A stretch of DNA of 64,000 bases from Trichoplusia ni (lineage: Eukaryota; Arthropoda; Insecta; Lepidoptera; Noctuidae): positions 13,516,001 to 13,580,000 of the forward strand of contig NC_039483.1 in the NCBI RefSeq assembly GCF_003590095.1, in the 5' to 3' direction. The notes beneath the pieces were generated by a model. That model had not been told where the DNA came from, made no database searches, and was given only the letters and a program-made list of their open reading frames with translations. The position numbers and the translations under genes were made by a program. This document shows positions 11,867 to 23,400 of the stretch, piece by piece. Position 1 is the stretch's first letter; each line of letters begins with the position of its first letter.

Positions 11867-14249
11867 TTATTCTATGTCGTCTATCGAGATTTCTCCAGTC
11901 TCAGCGATTAAATCTTTATGATGTTGAGTCAGTTCATCATTCTTAATGGTTGCTGCCTTCTCTAACACTTGGTTGTACTGGTCTTCCCTGTAAAAAAAGT
12001 ATTTTATACTTCACTGCATGTACTAACATGCATGCGTTGAGTTACACACCCAGTATACTTCGAAAGAGGAATAATAAATGCTTAATGATACTTATCACAA
12101 AAAAATGACGGCATTTGTAAATCGTACTTGATTCGATCGATTGACTTCTGTTGTTAACTTCGAAAACAATTATAGAAGAGAATTTGATTAAAAAAGGCGT
12201 ACCTTGCTACTTTTACACTGTATAAAGCTTTTCTAATATCGGCCATGCTTAAGCCAGTGACTTTTAATAGTCCTATGATTGCTAGTCCTGCTGCTGTGCT
12301 TAGTACCGTTCCTGTAAACATAGATATATTATATTTAACAAAAAAAAACATTTCACCTTTAAGTTGATCAGTTGAACCAGATAAAAGGTAAAAACAGACG
12401 AATTGAAAACCTCATCCTTTTTGAAGTGGGTTAAAATTGTCTGGTGGTGACTTGCCAGGGCTAAAAATGACGCGATAGATTACGATGTAGGACTGCCATT
12501 GTGTTCAAAACGTTATCTCTTATTATATCATTATTCATAGAGTAAGACATACCTAAAGCTGCACCAACAAACACTGCGGGCAATCCTAAATTAATCTTGT
12601 ATAAAGCTCCCGTAAGAGCTCCTGCAGATATGTACTCTATTAGTGAGGTATCTCCTCGATACACTGAGACTGTTGTGGCAGTTAAACTGAAATTTAATAT
12701 TAAATACATTAACAGATTAGATAGATAGTATTCTTTACTTAAAAATAGAACTCATTAAAAAAAATATAAAAGGTCTTTGTTTATCAATTTCTTTTTAAAG
12801 TTATCAGTTTTAGGAAGACTATATACAGACAGATACACAGATGTAGTGTAGTCACTCTCTAGCTATTGGTCGCTTTTATGAAAAGGCTCACACTAAGTGA
12901 GAGCTTTCAATAAGTTTTTAAATGTTATTATGTTGATTTGTGGACTAGACTGGAGAAAAAATCTGTGTATGGCCAGCTTTATTGATATTTATTTTGTATG
13001 GTTGGTCAAGAAATTGGACTACCAGTTTATAAAAATAGCATAAGCTACTGAAACGGCGATAAGGTTGACATTTGTGTTGCCCATATATTTTTATGTAAGA
13101 AAATCCACCCTCTTGATCTGTGACAAGAATAGATTTCAATAAGGTGATACTACTTTCTTGGCAGGCTATACAAAATAGCCTTTCCAATTAAATATTTACC
13201 TAAATAATCCAGTAAAGAAACACAATCTCCAGCCCCATTTGTAAGCACCTCTCGCAAAGGCAACGGTCACATAGTCTTGTAATCTTTTCTGAAATCAAAT
13301 GATATATGTTTGCATTAGTAGAAAATTGAGCTTGTGTACATAGGTTTGTGCTGTTGAAATTGTACACAAATCTATGTAAAGATGCCTTAACAGGAAATGT
13401 AAAAATAGATTTAGTAAAAATATACTACATATTAATAATATTGTACTTACTGCTAACTATGGCAATATAAAAAGGAATAATATATCCAAGCAGGTTTAGT
13501 AAAGTAAATAAATTAATAATGGGAGTATGACACAAAGAGATCAACATCACAATAAAATATATTTAATTAATAAATTCAACTGACTAGATACCTTTGCATT
13601 AGCTGTTGATTTGAATATCGTAGCTTGGTTGTTTTCTATGAAATCTAAGTAGGCTACCCGGGAGCTAACAAACCCTCCCAAACAGCCTCCGACGAAGGCT
13701 CCACTGAGTGCTGACTGCAGTACCGTGTTCAATTCTACTGAAATCTCTTCATATTCACTGAAATTGTATAAATTATGGACTTTTTAATGTGACATTCATT
13801 AGATTTATGTGTGGTAAGAAGGATACGTAGCAATAGTCGATCAGAACTGTAAGATCTTTAGAAGAAGAACAAATCTCACATTCAACTTTCAATGGAGGTG
13901 TAGGGACCTGGGCAGGAGTAACAAAACAGCCGTCAAAAAGTTAATATCTGTGCAAAGCTTCAAGTTTAAGTATAATTACAATGATAAAAAGACAAAAAGA
14001 TGAATTAATTCAGTACTAGGTGTTCTTCATTCAACTCAGCTTAACTTACTAAATAAATGGATTAGGATTAACTTACGATCGCGAATACATTTGTTTTACT
14101 CTCTCCCAACCAGTTTTCGGTTTAATTGAATCAGCACTATTGACAAGAACTTGATCATGTTGATTCCTTTGAGCCGTGAAGATAGGTACCGAAAAAGCAG
14201 GTGTCAATCTTACGGCAGTTTTCCACATTGTAAAAGAACGGAAGAACAT
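11867..14249 (-). CDS. timmdc1: TIMMDC1 / RPII140-upstream protein, complex I assembly factor
   Basis: This Tim17/22/23-family protein of the mitochondrial inner membrane helps assemble the membrane arm of respiratory complex I. It is the homologue of human TIMMDC1 and fly 140up. Six coding exons on the minus strand join in frame: 14077-14249, 13592-13757, 13200-13288, 12553-12686, 12203-12311 and 11867-11987. They total 792 nt, 263 residues, with GT-AG introns throughout. The N-terminus is basic and hydroxylated, as in a mitochondrial presequence. Hydrophobic, glycine-rich segments typical of the family lie near residues 69-88 (LSGAFVGGCLGGFV), 130-150, 160-178 and 180-205 (PAVFVGAALG, then TAAGLAIIGLL). 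The tail is charged and ends GEISIDDIE. Two in-frame starts exist; the upstream one (14247-14249) was chosen and the next is at 14226-14228. The Tim17-like character is clear and the subfamily is assigned by recalled similarity. Confidence 0.85.
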
Positions 14250-15130
14250 ATTGTATCGATTAAAACTATGGCATAATATATATATGTAAACTAAAATGTT
14301 ATGATCTCTTTCATAACAATTATAACATAGAGGTTATAAAATAGAAAATTCAAATATTCGACATCAACAACACTATTCTCCCGTTGACAATATCAGATGT
14401 GTTCTGTCAACTGTCATTTTTGACCCTGTGGTTTTAATTCGTTCAGTAACGTTATAAATAATCGCATTTTCAGGATCTTTTAATTTCAAACAACCTTACC
14501 CAACTCGTGCACCATACTTTGTTTCTATTTCCAGTATAGAAGATAAAATATACTAAATAAAAGTAAATATAATTATTGTCTACTGCGTGAATGCATTTAA
14601 GGTATATAAAAATATGGAGAAAGCTTCACCGACAAGTGCCCCGTAGTAATGTTTAGACACACAATATTATTGTACCTTGCAGTAATTTACGTAAGTCGGG
14701 TTTTGGATTGTGAGTAGTATATTCAAAATGAGTGCAAAAATATTTTTACAGTGGTAAAAATGCGTAAGACATTTACGCCATTTCGCCATAATATAGTCGT
14801 TTGAGGTTCCAACAAGGGAAAAATAAGGAACCCCAGGTTTATAACTTAATCATAAAAAGTACTTAGGTACTCTTAATCTGTATGGCTCCATATAAGCATT
14901 CATGTGTATGGTGCGTGGCTTTTTGACGGGGAATCGAACCTCGGTCTCCCGCGTGACACAGGTTTTAGAAAAATGATATTAAACAGATTGGACAGCTCGA
15001 TGTGGACTTGTCAACTTGTATTAAGATAATTATATCCAAATTGTGAAGAATTTTATCGAACATAAATATAGTCCATAACTTCTTAAGAATCAAAGGGATA
15101 GGGTTAAAGAAATGAAAGTACACTCCATTT
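14250..15130. other. Intergenic sequence between TIMMDC1 and the PTB 3' end
   Basis: AT-rich, with no coding exon seen. The TIMMDC1 promoter should lie at its left end. A short inverted repeat (GTTATGA, 6-nt spacer, TCATAAC) occurs at about 14299-14318. A tRNA-like B-box remnant lies at about 14925-14960. Confidence 0.5.
14895..14965 (-). repeat. tRNA-derived repeat remnant (B-box only)
   Basis: On the minus strand the sequence contains GAGGTTCGATTCCCCGTC, a near-consensus internal B box with T-arm character. No D arm or A box at the right distance can be found, so this is probably a decayed SINE head, not a tRNA gene. Confidence 0.4.
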
Positions 15131-18100
15131 TCAACTATATTTTATTATAAAATCACAAAGAATAAATCTAGAGTTCAATAGGGTAGTCACTTAGATATTA
15201 ATATTGTTGTATATATTTATAATTCATATAACTGCATTACATCATGTAGTTTAGAGTGCAAACGGTCTTAGAAGGACCGAAGCATTTCGTAAAATTAAGT
15301 TTCACAAATAATCACCAAGAAAATAAGTTTTATCTCGAAATAGAGCCTGTTAAAGCTTGCCATTGAATTTTAAACGTGTATTTAAAGATATAACTTCAGT
15401 TACGTTGAAAGAAAAATATTATTATATCCCTGTTATTTTTGTCCCAACGATTGGTCTTTGGCATATTGAATTAAGACTAAATATTGACATGTTCAAATTG
15501 TTTCAGCAAATCTTACTACCACTGTGAACAAAATTAGATGTGCTCTTCAAGAAAACGTTGAGATAAATTTCGTTACTCGAACGATCGTTTACATCTATTT
15601 AACTATTTTAACTTTACACACAACCCTTTAATTTGCACACCATTATTTAATTCTTTTAATGAAACAACCAAAACATAAATCATGAAACAAGGAAAGGTAC
15701 AGTAATATTTCCTAGAAAGGGTTTTCGATAAGTTAGGTAGGTAGGTATATAATTCACTAGAGCGACTACTGAAATTAAGATAGGATATTTAACTAGTAAA
15801 TCTTAAAGTAATGATTATGTTAATCTTTACTATAGATCCTATTAATTTAATTTGTAATTATTAACATAGTCGTGTATAATATTTACATCTTCAGAATAAT
15901 TTAACACGAGCGTAGCTGCCACTTTGCCGAATGCATTTGGAAATTAATTAGCAATTTGGCTGTGAGATGCCAGTTGCCGTTTGGTACAGAGCAAGTCAGC
16001 GCTTGCCTCTGCCCCGGCTTAATCGCATGACGCAGATCTGGCCTCGCATATAAAGTGGCAGACACACAATAATTTCACTAAGTCAACGTTCAATACGGAA
16101 TGTTTCAGTTCTTTTCACACAGAAGGAATAAGGGACGTGGCGCGGACACGAACCGCCTCGGACGATCTAAACCAGGCAGCGTTATAATTTTAATTCACAT
16201 TATACCCTGTGCGAAATATAATATTCCACTTGTTAATATTATATAAAACATAGATAATATCATTGGCAATATTTTAAGTCCCTTACTCCGTTCACAATTC
16301 AACTAAACAACGTGTTAATTCACCTATAATATTCATCGCGAGTCTCCCGACTCTGTTGAAAAAGGTAGAGAATGTTATTCACAAGTCATATATGTAAATA
16401 TATCGAAGCGTAATAGATACATTAAAATGTAGTCAAGTGTAGATTTCGCCAGGATAGTAATTAAGTTCTATAAGTACGAATATGTCTAGAATACCAATTG
16501 TGTACTAATGTACATCATTTCATTATATTGATCCCCTTTAACATTTATAAGTTTTATTTACAATTAGTTTCTTGAAACTCCTTCAGGTGTTCTGAAATAA
16601 AGGGATTAAATGATAACCACAGACGCTCATGAAACAACAAACATAATGAAGGCTAGTGGAGATGTCACTACGCTACCTCTGTGACTCCGCACTGTCGTCC
16701 GTATCGTAGACAATTGGTATGGAAATAAAATAAAAAAGGATTCAGGTAGAAGGGAAAGGACGGAAAATAAAGAACAAAAAGTGTCAATGATAATAATAGT
16801 TTAATTATGAAATTAAAAATAAGGAGTGAAATTAACCACACAAAAGGCTTAAAATAAAATTAAAATAAGAAAATGACGACGACACAATATAAAAATTACA
16901 TGAAACATGGAGCGGTCGCCGCCGAGACGAAGGGAAGGCAGTCGCCTTAGCCGAGAATTGAGTGATATGTGGGCCTGTATCATACCGTACGAGATACTAA
17001 ATACAGCTAATATATGTAGTAGAGATATATATTATGAAGCGCAATAAAATAAAGGCATATTCAGAATGATATGCGCAGATATGTTCGTGGAACGAGAGAC
17101 ACAAAGTACACGATAACGGGAGGATAGCGCCGCGGCTCCGACAACACACGGAGCATAACACATTCGAAAACAACATTCACATCATTTGACAACGCATAAC
17201 TTTAACTAACAAATTGAAACAATGTTCACTTACAATGAATAAAATTGCATATATTGCGCTTAATAAAACTCTCAAATATAATTTAACTGTAACATTTTCA
17301 TCAACTTTTCAATAAATGTTAAGATTACTTCAATTACCTTTTACCTAAAATAATGTGTATTGACTTTAAATTTGGCATCTCATCCTAAACACTGATCTAT
17401 TTTTTTTTTTTTTAATAATATTACCATTAAATTCTAAATATTTAAAATACTTTTCTAAACACATAAATTCCTATAATTATCTATTAGTCAATACCAATGT
17501 TACTGAGAAATATTTAGGCCTGAAAACGCTACACACATAATAATGACAAGTCTACGAATGTATTGAGCACAAGCGACTGAATAATTACGTTTATACACGA
17601 GCAAAACATGATGAATACAAAGGAATCCGCGGGATGTGTGTAGCGTTCTACGCTGAGTACAGTGGATATGTAATCTCCTTTTTGTGATTTTTGTTATTAA
17701 TTTAAATACATAATAATAATAATATAATTATTATTAAAATTACAATTGCGATTACCGCCGATCTCACGCCACTCGACCACCACCAATCGCACCCCACTCC
17801 TAACCATTTCAAAACACAGGCACCGAATCATGCGCCGTATAGAAAAACATTTTCAAAAACGTGCAAAATATCACCACACCCTGGTCACCTAACATTATCT
17901 AAACCAAATAACTACTTTTACGTTCTTATTATAGGTAGGTACTGATTAATACAATTTGTATGATTAAATTTTTCTATTAAATCTTACATCGTAATGACAA
18001 TCTAATTTTTCTCAGTTTAACCATCTTACTAAGCTCTATCTTTATTTCTTATGTAAGTGATATATATTATATTATACATTTCATAATAGTGTAAATATGT

Positions 18101-20366
18101 GACTTTTATAACTTCACAAATGTTTTCTAAAATAAAAGTTTATTTTTAATAATTTTTGCCGACTATTTCGAGATAGTGGGATATGTGACGAAAGTAATGT
18201 AATCGATAAGACTGGCTGTGGGTTTGACGTGCTGACACTTGCTCTGCCGTACGCGTTGCACGCGACGGGCGCGGCGCACGCGGCGCACGCGGCGGTGTTG
18301 AGCCGCGATAGCGAGATCCGTGATTCAATCTATCTACAGGTCGTACGAGCGTTGCGTACAATTTATCCTACAATACCTATACATTCCCTCTTTCTATCCT
18401 AATTGAATACCGACCGTGGCATCGTCGAGATATGTAATGCATTGATTGATATTAATGACTTACAATATTAATTAACATGCCGTGCGTTCGTCTCCCGCGG
18501 ATGGCATCAGTATTCCCTTAACTCGTCATAATTCAGGTATCTGTTTCACGCATGCTTTGCCTAATCACATAATCTGGACGTGTAACTGAACACTTAACCT
18601 GGTCCTAGCGGTAGCGCGGTCACTCGGGCATCCCTCTCTACCAACAAATTCGTTACCTTATACAATCTTTTTACAAAAGCTTCCCTACCAGAGTTTTAAA
18701 TATTTGAGACGAATTCATAAGATTTTTGATAACGTATAATCACTTAATTCACAAACTTAATCTCTTTTGCATTGGACTAGACATATTTTTTAATTAATTT
18801 AAGAAGGCAAAGATGTGTGAAATCCAATCGAGAGTTTAGCGAAGTCCGAAGTGTGAGAAGGTTAACACATCGAAGTGTGAGTGTGTCTATATACAAAACG
18901 AAGGACCGAGGAGGACAGTTCATTAACTAAAATACTGTTTAGTGAAGTTTAATTGTGACCTAGTGTAAATACTGTTGATTAAATATGTCATAGAGCAAAA
19001 TCAGATCTGGCTAATACTTTATAGACCGACGCCGCAACTCCACTGCGTGTGGCAGTTCATAGCAATAGAGAAAATTATTCTAAAACATGTGATGGCGAGA
19101 GCTGGCCACCACACAAATAAATAATTATCTAACATTAACCACTTAGTGAAACGTATGCACGAGCATTTATATATGTTGTAGCTACCATTAATATAAATTA
19201 ACATCAAAATAAATGCATCATGTCACTATTATGTCACGGAACATAACGTTTTAAATAGTGATATACAACTAGATGCTTAGCGATAAAGAGATGTGATTAC
19301 ACTAACTAACCGTCAATAACTATGAATGAAGTAGAACAGACAATATTCTCCTAACAACGGAACAAGAATGGAAGCGGGGCCGAGAGCCGAGCGGAGCCCG
19401 GCCACAGTTACACCTAAAATATATTATTAAAATTATCTCTATAACTAATATTGCACACACATACACATTTCTAAACATAACATTCCATTAATCAAATAAG
19501 AAAAAAATGTGTATGCGTACAAAACTATATTTACTTACAAAGAAATGCAATAATAGTAAATTGTGCATATTAAAATAGACAATAAAATATATTTATGTAT
19601 AAAATACAATTTAAGAATAATAACTGCAAATTAATATGTGACCAAGAGATATTTCAACAATGTGCTAATAATGTGATGAATAATTAAATTTAAGGTGGTA
19701 TAAACAGGCTGTCGCACTTAACCACAAACAAGCGAGGCAATGTTTGACATTGCGAGCCATAGGTACTTACGCGAATTGCCCAGTGCAAACATAACTAGCG
19801 CAATCTAATTGCAAAACATACCATCTGATAATCATAATCCATTATAACGAAATCATATTATATTGTAATCACCGGGAACATTACGAGTTTATAAAAATAA
19901 AATAATTGATATTATACTTATTCAAAATATGGAATGAATATCACACAAAATATAAATCCTCTCTACGTAGACACGTTCCATTCGGATATGCGTCCAAAAT
20001 ACATTAGAATACACATGCAGCGTTTGACTGTGATGATAGTATCTTAGATTAGTACAGTAACAGTAAACGTACGTATTTATTAAGAAAATAGAATAGCACT
20101 TAATCTCTAGTGATCCGAGTAAGCGTAATACAGATATATTTTAATTTTCAGTCGAGGGAAATTCTCGATTTGTGTGAGAGGTACGATGTAATAGCCAGTC
20201 ACGTCGCCGAGGCCCGCGCCGTCGCCGAGTGTGCAGAGGGCCTTATATTATAATATTTAAATGCTGTTGATACGTGTGTCTCGGCCGCTGCGGACTGTGC
20301 GACGGGTGCGGGGACGCGACGGCCACATTGTGTGATATTCCGAAGACGCTGCGATACTTGTTGCGT
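15130..20366 (-). other. heph: Probable long 3' UTR of PTB/hephaestus
   Basis: More than 5 kb with no splice-compatible coding exon beyond the PTB stop. A minus-strand AATAAA at 15141-15146 is a candidate distal poly(A) signal, and many other TTTATT words (for example near 16555) are possible proximal ones. The stretch is mostly AT-rich but holds sharp GC-rich patches (16915-16965, 17100-17150, 18240-18330). The patch at 18240-18330 contains repeated GCGGCGCACGC words. An apparent plus-strand TATA box at 16049 lies inside. How much of this is transcribed as UTR is unknown. Confidence 0.45.
16049..16246 (+). promoter_or_regulatory. Possible TATA promoter with small ORF, antisense to PTB
   Basis: TATAAA at 16049-16054 follows a GC-rich, homeodomain-motif-bearing stretch (15900-16045, with TTAATTAGC). 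About 25-30 nt downstream is a TCACTAAG initiator-like sequence. An ATG at 16099 opens a 48-codon frame ending at 16243-16245 with no recognisable domain. This could equally be a conserved patch of the PTB 3' UTR. Confidence 0.2.
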
Positions 20367-20499
20367 TTAGATGCTGGACTTGGAGAAGGACACCCTGAGG
20401 TGGTTGGACTCCGACAGCTGGTAGTTGTGCATCTTGATGAGAGCCGCCACCGCGTCGTCGATGGATGGCAGCTGGACCAGCGCCATTTTGCGGTCCTTC
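20367..20499 (-). CDS. heph: PTB last coding exon
   Basis: Encodes KDRKMALVQLPSIDDAVAAL and the C-terminus LRVSFSKSSI, followed by TAA at 20367-20369. The 3' UTR continues leftward in the same exon with no sign of another splice. Confidence 0.95.
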
Positions 20500-23400
20500 C
20501 TGAAATTTGAGACAATTACACCATAAACGTTGTTATATTGTCAAAAAAAAAGGTACCCAAGTCACGAAGATAATTATATACTTACGGGAAGAACTTGAAA
20601 GCCTTGATAGCGAATCCACGTTTGGTGAAAGCCTCCTTGATATCATCTTCGGACACCGTAGCTCTGAAGACAAAACATCCATATTGTAGAACTACAAGAT
20701 GACATAACAAATAATCTATTTAATCAAGTGTCTGCAGAACAAAATACTTACGGAATGTTAGACAGGTGGAGAGTCGCGCTCGGTGGGTAAATGTTCTGGT
20801 AGTTTTTGCTGCCAGGCTTCTTGAATCTGTGCAGAGGGCTCTGGGAATAGTCCCTGGAAAGTACGTTGATAATATGTTGAGCGAGTAAAATTTAAATACA
20901 AAACAAATTGTTTTTGGACTCTTCAAAAATGTAATACACTTTCCTGAAAACTTAGTCCAAATTACGACGTTCTATATTCGACTTCAAAGCCAGATAGATC
21001 CTTTCTAATTATGATTTTACCGGCAAAATATTGCTTGAACAGCCTTACATCATACTTCATACTAAAGAGGTTCTATACCAGCAAACTCCAAGAGGAAAAT
21101 TAAATTACTCAGAGGATCTAACCAAAAAGGTACAAGTCTTACCTGGTGAGCCCAGCATCAGGTTGGCCTTCCTTGGGCAGCTGCACAGTCTGGTGCTTGC
21201 TGAGCATTACGCGCATGGCCTTGCCAAACACACGCAATTTGTCCATGTGGGTCATCGCTAGAATTTTAAGTCAGAATTACAATTAGATAGGTTTGGATAC
21301 GAAAAGAGATAGCGCGTTACACGGAGTGGAGTCCCCTTTCGCTTTGAGTATAGCGACAGTCTTGCCTTGCGAGAAATGTAAATGTAGCACTTATTTTATA
21401 TGTAATGTTAATTATATGAAGTGACTCCAATTAAATATTAGCAATATAATGCAAAAATTTAAGCCTCAGACACTACTCAAACCTTCAATATATTATTTTT
21501 ATTTAATGGCAAATATTCAAAGTCAAAGTATCTTTTTTGTGTTGATTGAGTAGTAGTATTATCCTCTTTATAGCGTTTTCTGCCTATTAAGTAATAAAGA
21601 TGGACTGAACTGGTCTATTTTTAATTCTAGTCGACATTATCAGTGAACTGCAATGAATGTTTCATGAACAAATGAATTCGTATTATATCACAAAGTTTGT
21701 TGTACAAATACGAATCGTCTTGTTTATATAGAATGATTATTTAGCGAACAACACTATAAGTGGCGAGTAAACAACGACACTTTATGTTACAAGAAAAACA
21801 AACTACAGCAAAGAGGTGAACCATGAGTACACTCATAATCCTAAATAAATACACAGTTTCTTAGGTAAATACAACCGTATTCTCGTAGAAATAGGGTTAA
21901 TATTAGCTTGCGTACCTAAATGGGCCTGGTGAGGCTCTGCCATCTGAATGAGGGCTGAATCTTTCTTGTTGTAGAGTATCTTCACCCGCTGCACATCGCC
22001 GTAGACGCCTATACGCAAACAAATGTCTTACAATCGAGCAATACCATGATTCCTTCACAATAACTATTATATGGATAAGTATCCCAGTTTCGTAGAGTGT
22101 GTTTTGGATTATGATCCATCGTGCGATGCTCAATTGTTTATTTAGGCCTTTCCAGGCGAATTGGACATTTTCATACATAAACACATTCTATCAAAAATGG
22201 GATTGGCATAATGTATTCTCAATGTTGTCTAATGTATACCTAGAACTAGAACATAGTCTATTTTACTACACATCACGTTGTCTTGACAGCATGTTTAGTA
22301 CATAGTACAACGGCTGGTAATATATAATGTCGTGAAACGGGACAGACGGAAAATACAAGAAGAAAACAACTTCAAGCTCTAAATTGGTCACGTTAAGCCA
22401 TCGATTAATGCTTTAGCGGTTAACAGCGGCGACCTTGTACTGGCGCGCTGTGTCAAGCAAATTACTGCAAACAATTAACTCTCTTCTACACACTATTGGC
22501 GTCAATTCCTCATACGATCTTACATCGACGCACCTCTTTGATAAAGCTCACAACAGCGATTACCATGTTTGTGGTTCACCGTCCTTATACCGATACTCAG
22601 GTAGTTACATTCTAATACAATCAAAATAAATGAAAATTAAAAGAATAGTGACGTCACCGCCACAGAGATGCGTATAAACCGCTGTACCGTAACTGGTTGG
22701 AAACTGACAGCCCACATAGAAAACAATAAAAAAAATGAACTGAAATAAAGACAACACTGGGTAAACAGTAGACGTTCTAACTAACTTAGCTACGACTAGG
22801 GTGTCTGAAACACAAATTGTCATACGAGTTAATAAAGCGTTTAGAATTTAGATTCAATAGTGTTATCAAGCAAAGCTTCGACAAGTCGTCGGATGCGGTT
22901 ATCAGTACAGAAGTCGAGAATGTTAGCTGACAATTTGTCTTTCAGGCGACAGGGCTCAGGAGCAATATTAATGTTTTAATATAAAATACGGAATGTATGT
23001 GCACACGTACCGAAAAGGGTAAAGAGAGCGTCAGGCGTGACCATCTAAAACAATAGGAAAGAGAAAAGAGACAGTATTATAAATAGTCGTAAAAGATATT
23101 TGACATCATATCTATAAATAAATTAGCAACTTATCTTTAAGGAGTTTAAGTAGAGTATATAAATATAACAGCCTGTAACGCCGCTCGGATGTTAATGCAT
23201 TAGTTCGTAAATGTTTTAACGTGAACCCACAATTATAATGGTGTCTGATACAGGCGTTACCGGCTATTGTGTTAGCGTAATGAATAAATTTGCCAATAAA
23301 CATTAAACTACTAAGTCGAAACAATAGGAATTTTGACTAATCTTTTTTAGGTACAATTTTGGGAATGATTTCGATTACATACAAATTAGAAGTTTCGTTT

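Noticed and set aside
14895..14965. tRNA gene on the minus strand
   Set aside because: Only the T-arm/B-box region is tRNA-like; no D arm or A box at the right distance.
18146..18361. Arginine-rich 71-codon minus-strand ORF
   Set aside because: Its composition follows the GCGGCGCACGC repeat patch. No domain, no splice partner, and it lies beyond the PTB stop.
20243..20515. ORFs of 78-90 codons on both strands at the PTB stop
   Set aside because: These are other frames of the last PTB coding exon. The PTB frame continues the RRM4 sequence from the preceding exon.
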